Shown: positions 34,737 to 44,316, counted from the stretch's first letter. The stretch is DNA of 64,000 bases from Gp1-AA133 sp964641665 (GCA_964641665.1 CAZXKO010000114.1:1-64000); one strand, 5' to 3'. A program made the numbers and translations. The notes: generated by a model from the letters alone, not told the origin.

Positions 34737-36839
34737 TTACTCTTCCTCTTCCTTCACCTCGCCCCGCTCGGCTTTTGCCTTCTCGACGATCTTCTCCTGC
34801 AGCTGTGCCGGCACGATGTCGTAGTGATTCATTTCCATGTTGAAGCTGCCGCGCCCCTGGGTCATCGAGGTGAGGTCGGCGCCGTAGGTGAGCATCTCGG
34901 CCATGGGCACTTCGGCTTTGACCACGGTGTTGCCGGCCTTGTTGTCCATGCCCTGGATGCGCCCACGCCGGCTGTTCAAGTCGCCCATAATCGAGCCCGC
35001 GAACTCGTCGGGTACGGTGATTTCCGCTTGCATGATCGGTTCGAGCAGCGTCGGCTTGGCGACTTCCATGGCTTTCTTGAACGCAATCCGTCCGGCCATC
35101 TGGAACGACAGATCGTTGGAGTCAACGTCGTGGTAGGAGCCGTCATACAGAATCACGCGGAAATCCACGACCGGAAAGCCCGCCAGATATCCGCGGGCGG
35201 CCGCGTCGCGAATGCCTTTCTCGACCGCCGGAATAAAGTTTCTGGGAATCGCGCCGCCGAAGATGTCATTGACGAATTCGAAATCCCCGCCGCGCGGCAG
35301 CGGCTCCATCTTGATCTTGCAATCGCCATACTGTCCGTGGCCGCCGGTCTGCTTTTTGTGCCGGCCCTGCACGTCGGCCTTGCCGCGGATGGTCTCGCGG
35401 TAAGGAACCTTGGGCGCCTTGAGGTTTACTTCGGTGTGGTAGCGCTTCTTCAGCTTCGAGACGATGACCTCGATGTGTTGCTGGCCGGTTCCCGCGATCA
35501 GGAACTCCTTGGTCTGCGGATCGCGGAAGAAGCGCAACATGGCGTCTTCTTCCATGAGCTTGTGGATGCCGGGGCCGAGCTTGTCTTCGTCGGCGCGGCT
35601 TTTGGGTTCAATGGCAAATGTAATGGCAGGCTCGGGCAGGGTGACCTTCGGATACTGGATTGGGGCTGATTTATCCCCCAAAGTGTCGCCGGTGAGGGTG
35701 TCGCGCAGCTTCGCCACGGCGCCGATGTCCCCGGCGTGCAGTTCGTTGACGGCCACGGAATTTTTGCCCTGCATCGCCGAGATGTGAGCCAGCTTCTCCT
35801 GCGAGTTGCGGGTGAAGTTCTGCACCGAAGCCTCGTTCTTCAGCACTCCGCTATAGACCTTGAAGTAGGAGATGCGTCCGGCAAAGGGATCGGACACCGT
35901 CTTGAACACGAACAGGGAGAGTGCGTCAGAATCGGCCACATGACGTTCCGGCCCTTGCCCATTGCTGCCCGCCGCGCCGTGAAGCACCGTGTGTTCGGTG
36001 CCCGCTGGCGTGTAGTCGACCAGGAAGTCCATCAGCTTGTCGACACCGACGTTGCCCAGGCCTGAAGTAAACAGCACCGGAAAAATCTTGTCCTCGCGGA
36101 TTGCGTCGTGCAGCGCCGGAATCAGGTGCTCCTCCGGGATGGTGCCCTTCTCGAAAAATTCCTCCATCAGCTTGTCGTCGCCCTCGGCAACCAGCTCGAC
36201 CAGTTTCTCGTGGGCTTCCTGCGCCGCCGCCGCCAGATCAGCCGGAATCTCGCCTTCCTTTCCCTTGCCGTTGCCACCCAGCTCGTAGGTGTATGCCTTC
36301 ATCTTCACCAGGTCGACGACGCCGGTAAAATTCTTCTCCTTGCCAATGGGAAACTGAAGCGGAACCACGGCGCGGCCGAATGCAGTGTTCAGCGATTCCA
36401 GGACGCGCTCGGCATCAGCGCGGTCGCGATCCATGCGGTTCACCACGATCACACGGGGCAGGTTGATTTCTTCCGCATAGCCCCAGACGCGTTGCGTGAC
36501 AACTTCCACGCCCGCAACGCCGTCGACTACCACCAGCGCCGCCTCCACCGTGGGCATCACGGTCTTGGCCTCGTGCACGAACATGCTGAACCCGGGGGTG
36601 TCGAGCAGGTTGATCTTGGTCTTGCCCCATTCGGCAAATGCAATGCCCGTCCCAATCGACATCTTGCGGGCGATTTCCTCCTCGTCGTAGTCGGTGGGGG
36701 CGGTTCCGTCATCCACGCGGCCCAAGCGCTGGGTTGTGCCCGAGGTGAAGAGGGCGGCCGAGACTAACGAGGTTTTGCCTGCATGCCCGTGACCCACCAG
36801 GGCCACGTTACGGACATTTGCACCTTCGTAAACTTTCAC
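34737..36839 (-). CDS. Elongation factor G-like GTPase (EF-G2 type)
   Basis: 700 aa. Five EF-G domains: G1 ALVGHGHAGKTSLV, G3 LLDTPGFSMF, G4 VVNRMDRD, then domains II-V with the domain IV loop (ETIRGKADVQGRHKKQTGGHGQYGDCKI) and GRGSFNMEMNHYDIVP at the C-terminus. G1 reads GHGHAGKT instead of the AHIDAGKTT of canonical FusA, placing it in the second bacterial EF-G class, whose members often act in recycling or under stress rather than bulk translocation. GTG start at 36839 with AAGGAG 8 nt upstream. Not in a str operon, which supports a secondary role; a canonical fusA is expected elsewhere. Confidence 0.9.
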   Translation of the reverse strand: MKVYEGANVRNVALVGHGHAGKTSLVSAALFTSGTTQRLGRVDDGTAPTDYDEEEIARKMSIGTGIAFAEWGKTKINLLDTPGFSMFVHEAKTVMPTVEAALVVVDGVAGVEVVTQRVWGYAEEINLPRVIVVNRMDRDRADAERVLESLNTAFGRAVVPLQFPIGKEKNFTGVVDLVKMKAYTYELGGNGKGKEGEIPADLAAAAQEAHEKLVELVAEGDDKLMEEFFEKGTIPEEHLIPALHDAIREDKIFPVLFTSGLGNVGVDKLMDFLVDYTPAGTEHTVLHGAAGSNGQGPERHVADSDALSLFVFKTVSDPFAGRISYFKVYSGVLKNEASVQNFTRNSQEKLAHISAMQGKNSVAVNELHAGDIGAVAKLRDTLTGDTLGDKSAPIQYPKVTLPEPAITFAIEPKSRADEDKLGPGIHKLMEEDAMLRFFRDPQTKEFLIAGTGQQHIEVIVSKLKKRYHTEVNLKAPKVPYRETIRGKADVQGRHKKQTGGHGQYGDCKIKMEPLPRGGDFEFVNDIFGGAIPRNFIPAVEKGIRDAAARGYLAGFPVVDFRVILYDGSYHDVDSNDLSFQMAGRIAFKKAMEVAKPTLLEPIMQAEITVPDEFAGSIMGDLNSRRGRIQGMDNKAGNTVVKAEVPMAEMLTYGADLTSMTQGRGSFNMEMNHYDIVPAQLQEKIVEKAKAERGEVKEEEE

Positions 36840-37413
36840 GGGTTCACTCCTTCAGCAGGCTTGGGGAAGAGAGAAGACTTCGGCCCGAAAATGAGGATAA
36901 GGACACGATACAGGCCAACCCAACGTCACCTGCCAAAACTCAGGATGCTACCACGCCGGAAGTTAGCGTCTCAACCGCGTCGGCGGGGAAAATCAGCGAC
37001 CAGGGGACCGAAAGTCGTGGAAGCAGTTCTCGGGAAGAGCACGACTTCACAGCCTGCGGATTCGGGTCCTTCCGGATCGCCCGGGCCATGCCCATCATGT
37101 GGTCATTCCGACACGCGAGCGAAGCCAGGCAGGAGGAATCTGCGGTTCATCGCGGGCCGCAAGTAACCGTCGCAGGGGACCATTAACCAGGAAGGGCCTT
37201 TCGCACCGCCATGGAGTAGATCAAAAAGGGCTCCCGTCACTTGCCACCCCGACTGCAAGATCATTTGCTTTCAGCGATTTACTGAAACGCCAAGGCTCCT
37301 CCGCCTAGCGCCTGACCGGGGGATTGTACGAACCCGAAATCTGCCCTCTGCTTACGACACGCAAGCGCTCCGGCTTGCGGAGTGTGGGGATTACCAAACA
37401 GTAATTGCCGAAT
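36840..37413. other. Non-coding region upstream of EF-G
   Basis: About 570 bp between two divergent genes. Frames here have no RBS and atypical composition. No RNA gene or named repeat family recognised; promoters for both sides are expected. Confidence 0.45.
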
Positions 37414-37824
37414 ATGCGCCGGCTCATCGCCAGTTTCTCGCTGTTGGTCCTGCTTGCGGGGACGTTTGCCCCGATGGCGGCAGCGATGCCGATGCCCATG
37501 CAGGCCTCAGGCGCGCACTGCGCCCGCAAGTCATTGCCCGCAGCCCAGGCAGACGCAACGCCCGCGTGCCATCACCATCACGCCACGCAAGAAGTCGCGA
37601 AGGTCGAGTCCGTTCCCTCCGACCAGATACTCGATTCCAGCCAGTGCTGCTGTGACCACGAGTGCTGCCGCTCGCTGGCCCGCTCGCAATGGGCGCAGGT
37701 GTCGGGCCAGGCAGGCACGCGATCGCAACAAGCGGCGGCCCCGCTGGTTGTCACGTCCCACGACCTGGTGCGCTCGCTTGAACTCGCGCTTTTCCGCCCG
37801 GTTCGCGCTCCTCCCGTCCTCTAA
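37414..37824 (+). CDS. Secreted Cys/His-rich small protein, probable metal binding
   Basis: 136 aa. Signal peptide LIASFSLLVLLAGTFAPMAAA, Met-rich MPMPMQ, then a HxxxC-type cluster (PACHHHHATQ) and a dense QCCCDHECCRS motif, an excellent soft-metal ligand set (Cu, Hg, Zn). ATG 37414. It precedes a TonB receptor by 145 bp in the same direction, so a metal-linked uptake or sensing pair is likely. No exact family recognised. Confidence 0.65.
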   Translation: MRRLIASFSLLVLLAGTFAPMAAAMPMPMQASGAHCARKSLPAAQADATPACHHHHATQEVAKVESVPSDQILDSSQCCCDHECCRSLARSQWAQVSGQAGTRSQQAAAPLVVTSHDLVRSLELALFRPVRAPPVL

Positions 37825-37968
37825 GACCCAGTCATCCTGAGCGATCTCCCCCCGAGGGATTTTGGCTGCTGGTATCGCGAAAGACGAATCCTCGTCCCGC
37901 TGCACCGCACCACCTCCTCGAGTCGCGAAGCTATCGGAGTCGCTTTCAGACTAGCTATTTGAGGACTT

Positions 37969-40233
37969 ATGAGACGGAACCTGATTCAAGAGGCGTTAGT
38001 TGCCGGCGTGCTTTTGTTCTCAGTCGCCGCCAGCGCGAGCATATTCGGCTCGGTGCACGGGTTGATCCACGATCCCCAGCACCGGCCGGTGCAGGACGCC
38101 AAGGCCACGCTGCGCTCGAGCACCTCAGAGTGGGTCCAATCCGCCGTCAGCAACGAAGCCGGAGAGTTCGTTTTCGAGAACGTGCCGCTCGGAGAATATC
38201 GCGTCATAGTGGAAGTCCAGGGTTTCGCCACCGAAGAACAGACCCTGGTGATCACCGCCGGACGCGATGCCAAACCGCATTTTTCGCTCACCGTTGCCCA
38301 CGCAGCGGAGACGATCGAAGTGCAGGACGTTGCCCCCACCATCAATCCCGAGTCGTCCACCAGCACCAACATCGTGAACCGCGCTGCGATCAATGAAACG
38401 CCCGGCGCCGACCAGGCCAACAGCCTGGCCATGGTCACCGACTATACGCCCGGCGCCTACATGGTCCACGACCAGTTGCACCTCCGCGGCGGCCACCAGG
38501 TTTCCTGGCTGCTCGACGGCGTGCCCGTGCCGAACACCAATATCGCTTCCAACGTCGGGCCGCAGTTCGATCCCAAGGACATCGACTATCTCGAAGTGCA
38601 GCGCGGCGGCTACAACGCCGAGTACGGCGACCGCACCTACGGCGTCTTCAACGTCGTAACCCGGTCCGGCTTCGAACGCAACCGACAGGGTGAGGCGGTG
38701 CTTGGCTACGGCAGCTACAACGCAACCAACCCGCAGATCAGCCTCGGGGACCACACCGATCGATTCGCCTGGTACGGAAGCCTCTCCGGATATCGCACGG
38801 ATCTGGGCCTGGAGACGCCCGCATCGGAGAATCTTCATAATCTGGCGGACGGCCTGAGCGGCTTCGGATCGCTCATCTTCAACCAGTCGCCTTCCGACCA
38901 GTTGCGCCTGATCACGTCAGTGCGCGGCGATCACTATCAAGTCCCGAACACTCCGGATTCCGAAACCCAGGGATTCCGCGACGTCGAAAACGAGCGCGAT
39001 ACCTTCGTTAATTTTTCCTGGCTGCATACGGCAGGAACCGGCGTCGTGCTCACTGTCTCGCCCTTCTATCATTTCAATCGCGCCCACTATATTGGTGATT
39101 ACACGGGCACGCCCGACCCGAACCTCCTGATCCCGCAGGATGACCGCGGTTCCAACTACATTGGCGGCGTGGTGTCGCTAGCGGTTACGCGCGGACACCA
39201 CAACTTACACACCGGATTCCAGGTGTTCGGCCAGCGCGACAACCAGCTGCTTGGGATTGTGACCAGCGATGGCAGCAATCCGCCGGTCAGCCAGCGCGAG
39301 ACTCTCTGGGGCAGCGTGAGCGCCTTGTTCCTCGAAGACCAATACAAGCTCACCCGCTGGCTGACGTTGAACGGCGGGGTGCGGCTCACCCACTACGGCG
39401 GAACCGGCACGAACACGCTACTGGGAGGCAATCATCCGATCAGCGAAAATGCGGCGGATCCGCGCCTAGGCGCTGCCCTCCAGATTCCCAAACTCCACTG
39501 GGTGGCGCGCGCGTTCTGGGGGCGGTACTACCAGGCCCCGCCGCTGCTTACCGTTTCGGGCACGATCCTGGCGCAGTGCAACAGCGCGGACTGCGGTTTT
39601 CTCCCACTCCACGGCGAGCGTGATGAGCAGCGGGAGTTCGGCCTCACCATTCCCCTGGCGGGCTGGACCTTCGACGTGGCAAACTTCCGCACCGCCGCGA
39701 ACAACTTCTTCGATCACGACGTGCTCGGCAACTCGAACATCTTCTTTCCGCTGACCATCGATCGCGCGCGCATTCGTGGCTGGGAAGCCACCGCGCACTC
39801 GCCGCGCATCGCGGGCCGCGCCCAGTTCCACCTTGCTTACTCGCACCAGTACGCGGAAGGGGCTGGGGCGATCACGGGAGGACTCACCGACTTCTCGCCG
39901 CCCGACGATGGCTACTTCTTTCTCGACCACGATCAGCGCGACACGGTGAGCACCGGACTCAACGTCACCCTGCCGCGGCTCGCCTGGACGGCTGTGAACG
40001 TCAACTACGGTTCGGGGTTCCTGGACGGGAATGGCCCCGGACACCTGCCGGCGCATACCACGGTCGATCTGTCCCTGGGCAAATCGTTCGGGGAGAACTG
40101 GACCCTGCGCCTGAGCGCGCTCAACGTGGGCAACAACCACTACATGCTCGACAACAGCAACACCTTCGGGGGATCGCACTTCACCAATCCACGCGAACTG
40201 GCGTTTCAGCTGAAGTGCCGCTTCCATTTTTAG
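37969..40233 (+). CDS. TonB-dependent receptor
   Basis: 754 aa outer-membrane receptor. Signal peptide (LVAGVLLFSVAASASIFG), CarboxypepD_reg domain (residues about 27-110: GSVHGLIHDPQHRPVQDAKATLRS, GEFVFENVPLGEYRVIVEVQG), plug (about 130-240: LHLRGGHQVSWLLDGVPVPN, EVQRGGYNAEYGDRTYGVFNVVTRSG) and a 22-strand-type barrel ending ELAFQLKCRFHF with a C-terminal aromatic. Classic BtuB/FecA plug motifs. Located between a Cys/His-rich secreted protein and a TonB_C-domain protein, suggesting a metal or metallophore receptor unit (inference). Confidence 0.92.
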   Translation: MRRNLIQEALVAGVLLFSVAASASIFGSVHGLIHDPQHRPVQDAKATLRSSTSEWVQSAVSNEAGEFVFENVPLGEYRVIVEVQGFATEEQTLVITAGRDAKPHFSLTVAHAAETIEVQDVAPTINPESSTSTNIVNRAAINETPGADQANSLAMVTDYTPGAYMVHDQLHLRGGHQVSWLLDGVPVPNTNIASNVGPQFDPKDIDYLEVQRGGYNAEYGDRTYGVFNVVTRSGFERNRQGEAVLGYGSYNATNPQISLGDHTDRFAWYGSLSGYRTDLGLETPASENLHNLADGLSGFGSLIFNQSPSDQLRLITSVRGDHYQVPNTPDSETQGFRDVENERDTFVNFSWLHTAGTGVVLTVSPFYHFNRAHYIGDYTGTPDPNLLIPQDDRGSNYIGGVVSLAVTRGHHNLHTGFQVFGQRDNQLLGIVTSDGSNPPVSQRETLWGSVSALFLEDQYKLTRWLTLNGGVRLTHYGGTGTNTLLGGNHPISENAADPRLGAALQIPKLHWVARAFWGRYYQAPPLLTVSGTILAQCNSADCGFLPLHGERDEQREFGLTIPLAGWTFDVANFRTAANNFFDHDVLGNSNIFFPLTIDRARIRGWEATAHSPRIAGRAQFHLAYSHQYAEGAGAITGGLTDFSPPDDGYFFLDHDQRDTVSTGLNVTLPRLAWTAVNVNYGSGFLDGNGPGHLPAHTTVDLSLGKSFGENWTLRLSALNVGNNHYMLDNSNTFGGSHFTNPRELAFQLKCRFHF

Positions 40234-40339
40234 AGGAGGAATGGGCCTGATCGCCCTGGCTGAACTGATTTCAGAGCTGCCTATTGAAAGGTGATCACGA
40301 CCGGCGGGCCGTCTCCGATCAAGGCGCGTCCAAAGCAGC

Positions 40340-40663
40340 TTAGTGAAAGATGATGGTGACCGGTCCGGTTGTGGTTTGCGCGGCTGTGTCGAACTGCCAG
40401 TTCTTCACCGCTCTGCCCGCGCAATCGACCAGCAGCGGATGTCCGCCGAGCGGCTTGACCGATGAAACTTTTCCGTTGGGAGCGATTTCGACCTCGAGCT
40501 TCACGGTGCCCTTGAGATCCATTGTTCTGGCAAGATCGGGCAAGGTCGGCTGCACGTAGCGACGCAAGTGCCGCGGGCCCACGGTCACGTCGTCGGCGCC
40601 AATTGCAGACTGCGCAAACAAGAACCCCATGAGCACAGCCGCCAAGAGACCTGTCTTTTTCAT
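40340..40663 (-). CDS. Secreted TonB C-terminal domain protein
   Basis: 107 aa. Signal peptide (GLLAAVLMGFLFAQSAIGA), then a TonB_C fold (RYVQPTLPDLARTMDLKGTVKLEVEI, GKVSSVKPLGGHPLLVDCAGRAVKNWQF). It lacks the proline-rich span and membrane anchor of energy-transducing TonB, so it may be a free periplasmic domain. ATG 40663 (MKKTG). Convergent with the receptor gene. Confidence 0.8.
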   Translation of the reverse strand: MKKTGLLAAVLMGFLFAQSAIGADDVTVGPRHLRRYVQPTLPDLARTMDLKGTVKLEVEIAPNGKVSSVKPLGGHPLLVDCAGRAVKNWQFDTAAQTTTGPVTIIFH

Positions 40664-40818
40664 CGGGAGAGTCCCGCCCCCAGTATCCGGCGGGCTGGGA
40701 ATCACAGAAAGTTACGACAGTAATTTTTCGTAATCGCGGCAAAACCCGCCCTCCCGAAATCCCTGCGGCTCATATCATTAGGGGATTCCCGATTTGAACG
40801 AGGTAGCCGACTCCGTCC

Positions 40819-41730
40819 CTACCCCTTCATTACCTTCTCGATCGCCGCGCGCAGCTCTTCATAGGGCAGAGCTCCGGGATGGTAGAAGGCGATCTTTCCG
40901 CTGCGATCGACCAGCACCAGCGTCGGCGTCGTGCTCGCACCGTAGACGTTGAAATTCTGCTTGCTCACAGGTACTGAAATTCCCTGCAACCCTGCGTAAT
41001 ACTGCTGCCACACGGTATTGGCGTACGCTAGTTCGGCCTGGGGCGTGGCATCCTCGCCGCGGGCTGCGTATCCGTAGAGCTGCGTCGGGGCGACGATGGT
41101 GAGACCCTGGAACTCGGAGTGCAACCGCGCCAGGATCGGCGACTCGCCTTTGCAGTCTCCACACCAGTGCGCCCAGAAGAACAGCAGTACCGGCTTGCCT
41201 TTGAGTTGCGCCAGCGACACCGGCGGCATCCCCAGATACTCGCCGCTGCGCAGCGCCGGCGCGGGTTGGCCCACGAACGTAAGCAGGTTCAGGTTCTTGT
41301 GCAGACGCGGCGCAATCGATGTGTCGCCGTAGGCGCGCAGCGCGCTTCGCAGCAGCGCGATTCCCTGAGCCTTCTGGCCACGCGCCGCCAGCGCCCTGGC
41401 CTGCACCTCGAGCGCCGCCCCGAGCGCGATCGGCAACTGCGGTTCGGCATCGAGTTTTCGATTCTTCAGTTGCTGGAGAGCCAACGTCTCGGTCTGCTTC
41501 GCATAACTTTCCGCCTGCGAATACTGCTGCATGTCGAGCGCGGCCCGGCCCATCCAGGAAAGGGCCTCCAGGTACTCGGGAGTCGCCCCGCGCTGCGCCT
41601 TGTAAGAATTCAATTCCTTATCGGCAGCAGTGAACTGATTCTGGGCAAGCGCAATCCGGACGTCGTCGACGATCCCCGCGAAAGCGTGAATGTTTAGCAG
41701 AATAACGAGACTGGCCAGCCGAAGCGACAT
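40819..41730 (-). CDS. Thiol-disulfide oxidoreductase with N-terminal helical repeats (TlpA-like)
   Basis: 303 aa exported protein. Signal peptide (LASLVILLNIHAFA), a TPR-like helical region (about residues 20-150, ALSWMGRAALDMQQYSQAES, LPIALGAALEVQARALAARG), then a TlpA/redoxin domain with FFWAHWCGDCKGESP (CxxC) and a cis-Pro loop TTPTLVLVDRSGKI. Likely reduces periplasmic disulfides or serves cytochrome maturation. ATG 41730 chosen; TTG 41736 is possible. Confidence 0.85.
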   Translation of the reverse strand: MSLRLASLVILLNIHAFAGIVDDVRIALAQNQFTAADKELNSYKAQRGATPEYLEALSWMGRAALDMQQYSQAESYAKQTETLALQQLKNRKLDAEPQLPIALGAALEVQARALAARGQKAQGIALLRSALRAYGDTSIAPRLHKNLNLLTFVGQPAPALRSGEYLGMPPVSLAQLKGKPVLLFFWAHWCGDCKGESPILARLHSEFQGLTIVAPTQLYGYAARGEDATPQAELAYANTVWQQYYAGLQGISVPVSKQNFNVYGASTTPTLVLVDRSGKIAFYHPGALPYEELRAAIEKVMKG

Positions 41731-41761
41731 GATCAATTAATGATGAATGGAACGTGCAGAA

Positions 41762-41882
41762 GTCGCAAGCGGAGGGAGTCGCAAGTCGTCAGTCGCAAGT
41801 CGCAAGGAAAAACATGGCCTTTCCTGACGACTGACGGCTGACGACTGCTTTCCTGACGACGAGCGACTGAAGACTTGCGACT
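41762..41882. repeat. Heptad arrays around GTCGCAA/GACGACT
   Basis: Several 7-bp units of GTCGCAA, GTCGTCA and GACGACT/GACGGCT in two blocks, upstream of the tlpA-like gene and downstream of cspA. Confidence 0.7.
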
Positions 41883-41899
41883 GTTCTTCCAAATACAAA

Positions 41900-41919
41900 G
41901 GGCGGCCTCGCGGCCGCCC
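41900..41919 (-). terminator. Terminator after cspA
   Basis: GGGCGGCC-GCGA-GGCCGCCC on the minus strand, followed by TTTGTATTT, 26 nt beyond the cspA stop. Confidence 0.75.
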
Positions 41920-41945
41920 CTCGATTCAATTTTCAGAGAAAGTGG

Positions 41946-42146
41946 TTAGACAGCCTTCACGTTCTCGGCCTGCCAGCCCTTGGGGCCTTTGACCACGTCG
42001 AACTGAACCTGTTGGCCTTCCTGCAAGCTGCGGAATCCTCCCGACTGGATGGCGGAGAAATGTACGAATACATCCTCACCATTCTGGCGGCTGATGAAAC
42101 CATAACCCTTGGCGTCGTTGAACCACTTTACTGTTCCTGTTTCCAT
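41946..42146 (-). CDS. cspA: Cold-shock protein
   Basis: 66-aa OB-fold RNA chaperone. Contains GTVKWFNDAKGYGFISRQNG (RNP1) and DVFVHFSAI (RNP2), full family length. A long leader (about 240 bp to the next gene) leaves room for the structured 5' UTR typical of csp mRNAs. Gene symbol used in the generic sense. Confidence 0.95.
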   Translation of the reverse strand: METGTVKWFNDAKGYGFISRQNGEDVFVHFSAIQSGGFRSLQEGQQVQFDVVKGPKGWQAENVKAV

Positions 42147-42388
42147 GGTGTTGCTTTGTTTCCTTTACTGGTAGATGTTGCGCTGAAACTCGCAGGACTG
42201 GTGCAGGCAGGTCACGCCGGTAAGCGGAGAAACTGCAGAGTGCATAGAACCGCAAAGATCAAACGCACTCGTATTGTACGTGATATCCCCTAGAAATAGC
42301 TACGGGTTTCCCGCGGCTGGAGGCTAACCGGCACCCCATCAATGAGTTACGAAAGTCTCCCCGAGCAGCCCGGCCGCCCCTGCCCTAA

Positions 42389-42973
42389 CTATTCCTTTTT
42401 CATCGTGTCGATCAGCTGGAACAGCTGGCTGCGGTCCACCACCTCGACAAACGGCGTTCCTGCGTGCTTGTTGCTCACCACATACAGGGTGGGGGTGTGC
42501 TGCAATTCCAACGTCTTGCCCAGATCCCGGTCAGCGTTGACCAGCGCGGCCAGCTTGCCTTCCGGGTCGACCACGAATGGCAGGTCAATCTTGTGCGACG
42601 CTGCGTACTTCTCGGCAAAGGACCGCAGCGTGTCCTTGGTGATCTCCAGCTGGTGGCGGAACACGGTGTCGCGGAAGTCGTTGCCCAGCACCTTGGAATG
42701 CGTATCGAAGTAGCGGGCCAGGATCGCCGCATCCCACGCCCAGGGATGCATGGGCAGCGGGAAGTCGTGCCGCACAACGGGGATCTTGTAAGTGCGCGCC
42801 GCTTCTTCGACCAGCGGCGCCGCCCGCGCGCAGTCGGGACACTCCAGGTCCTCGAAGATCACGATGGCGACGGAGGCGCCCTTGGGCGGTTTCAGGATCG
42901 AGGCCTTATCCTGCGCCGGGGCGAACGACGCGGCCAGCGCAAGAATCGCAATGAAAATCAGCTTTTTCGTCAT
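42389..42973 (-). CDS. Exported DsbA/thioredoxin-fold protein
   Basis: 194 aa. Signal peptide (LIFIAILALAASFAPAQ), then FEDLECPDCARAAPLVEEAA (CPDC active site), a helical insertion with RYFDTHSKVLGNDF, and TPTLYVVSNKHAG (cis-Pro loop). A thiol oxidoreductase of the DsbA/DsbG-like type acting in the periplasm. No DsbB or DsbD partner in the window. Confidence 0.85.
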   Translation of the reverse strand: MTKKLIFIAILALAASFAPAQDKASILKPPKGASVAIVIFEDLECPDCARAAPLVEEAARTYKIPVVRHDFPLPMHPWAWDAAILARYFDTHSKVLGNDFRDTVFRHQLEITKDTLRSFAEKYAASHKIDLPFVVDPEGKLAALVNADRDLGKTLELQHTPTLYVVSNKHAGTPFVEVVDRSQLFQLIDTMKKE

Positions 42974-43087
42974 AAATGGATTGGATGCGGGGGATGCCCG
43001 GGGGAATCGCCCGGGACTTGTTTCCTATGGTAACCGAACCTTGGTACAGGTGTCAGGTGGCAGAAAAAGCGCTCGGGCAACGGCAAA

Positions 43088-43099
43088 GGGCGGCCGCCC
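43088..43099. terminator. Short palindrome, possible terminator
   Basis: GGGCGGCCGCCC followed by TTT on the minus strand, downstream of the receiver-like gene (stop at 43121). It may also be a fragment of the type A repeat core. Confidence 0.35.
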
Positions 43100-43120
43100 C
43101 TGCTTGTTGAGATTTCTGCT

Positions 43121-43498
43121 CTATCGAGACACTACCGCTTTCTGCTGCTCCATCATCGAAGCGATGGTCTCGAGAATCGACTCGATGCTCCGCCCCGTGT
43201 CGGTGGCCGTGTCCACGTAAGGATGCCGTCCGCCGTCGGCGTGCATGACTAGCACGCGCGTGCCCCGGTGCGACTTCTTCACCATGTAGGGCAAGTGGTG
43301 ACGGTCGTTGCGGGTAAGCGTCGGTCCGAGCATCACCAGGTCGAAGGCATCTTTCTTGAGCGCCTCTTCCACGCCCTTGCGGCCGACTGTTGTGGTCACC
43401 TGATGGCCGGCTTTCTGCACCGACTCCGCCTGTGCCGCCAATACTTCCGCATCGCCTTCACCATACAGAATCTTCAGCTTGAACGAGGATTTCGCCAT
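43121..43498 (-). CDS. Receiver-like protein lacking the phosphoacceptor
   Basis: 125 aa, CheY-like fold: LKILYGEGDAEVLAAQAESV (strand 1), a dimer helix, FDLVMLGPTLTRNDRHHLPYMVK (strand 3 region) and TRVLVMHADGG. At the usual phosphoacceptor Asp after strand 3 (LxD) there is Gly (VMLGPTL), and the acidic pair after strand 1 is reduced, so it is a pseudo-receiver. No output domain and no sensor kinase adjacent. Probably a signalling adaptor that does not take phosphate. Confidence 0.7.
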   Translation of the reverse strand: MAKSSFKLKILYGEGDAEVLAAQAESVQKAGHQVTTTVGRKGVEEALKKDAFDLVMLGPTLTRNDRHHLPYMVKKSHRGTRVLVMHADGGRHPYVDTATDTGRSIESILETIASMMEQQKAVVSR

Positions 43499-43614
43499 AG
43501 AAAAGCCAAACCTGTCCTTTCTGTCCTGCTGGCCTCAACGGTAGCAACCGGGGGCAGGGGCGAGTAGGTCACCGAAGACGTAGCCCGACTGAGACCCGGG
43601 AAGGGTTCAGGGGA

Positions 43615-44316
43615 CTATCTCAAGATTGCGTGGGTGATCGTGTGCCACCAGGGAGGATTGATACGCCACAGGTATAACGCAAGGCTTTGGCCAACGATCA
43701 ATGCGGGTAGGGCGTAGAGATACATCTTGTGTACGCGCCGATCTACGACAAGATCGCGCGTGACGCCGAGTGCGATCAGAAGGTCTAGGCAATGAAGGAA
43801 GAGATTGTGGTCGAACAAAAAGTCAAAGCGGGCAAGGGGCGCGTCCATGAGCCCGCAGGTCCCGACAAACATGAGCCGCCGGTGGATTTCGGGCCTCCTC
43901 TTCCAATAGATGGCAAGCGCAATGATCACGGCAAAGGCGATCATGTCGTAGAACGGGATCGCCAGAAAAGCATCTGCGCCGCTTTGATGGAGTTGAACAG
44001 TGTCAAATCGTGCCATGACAATGGCTATGGCGGTGCCCAGCGGCACCATCACCGCGGCGAGCCCGGCTCCAAACCATCCCAAGAAGCGATGCCAGCTCAC
44101 TTTGTGTACGCGTACCAACGTGGACTGTGCGATGAAGAATGCCACCCAACCCGCGAATGCCGCCCCATGAATCCACAGCAGGAAGGGCCTCGGAGGGGTG
44201 GCGTGAAAGAGACTGTCGATGACCGTACGGCTGAAGCCCCACGTCACGAGCGTCGCGAACAGCAGCGACATCACGAAATAGAAATATCTGTTCACGAACC
44301 CTTTGAGCTGGGGCAT
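43615..44316 (-). CDS. Multi-pass membrane protein of unknown function
   Basis: 233 aa with about six TM helices (YFYFVMSLLFATLVTWGF; FLLWIHGAAFAGWVAFFIAQSTLV; WFGAGLAAVMVPLGTAIAIVMA; DMIAFAVIIALAIYW; HCLDLLIALGVTRDLVV; YLYALPALIVGQSLALYLW). His residues in the TM ends (WIHGAAF, HRRLMF) recall DUF2306/cytochrome-b-like proteins but no haem ligand set is clear. ATG 44316 has AAGGAACGAG upstream. Confidence 0.65.
   Translation of the reverse strand: MPQLKGFVNRYFYFVMSLLFATLVTWGFSRTVIDSLFHATPPRPFLLWIHGAAFAGWVAFFIAQSTLVRVHKVSWHRFLGWFGAGLAAVMVPLGTAIAIVMARFDTVQLHQSGADAFLAIPFYDMIAFAVIIALAIYWKRRPEIHRRLMFVGTCGLMDAPLARFDFLFDHNLFLHCLDLLIALGVTRDLVVDRRVHKMYLYALPALIVGQSLALYLWRINPPWWHTITHAILR

Noticed and set aside
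37009..37130. Possible structured RNA in the EF-G leader
   Set aside because: GC-rich segments can pair, but no known family pattern and no coherent long stem.
42147..42388. Riboswitch upstream of cspA or the purine genes
   Set aside because: No riboswitch consensus recognised by eye in the leaders of cspA, purF or purL.
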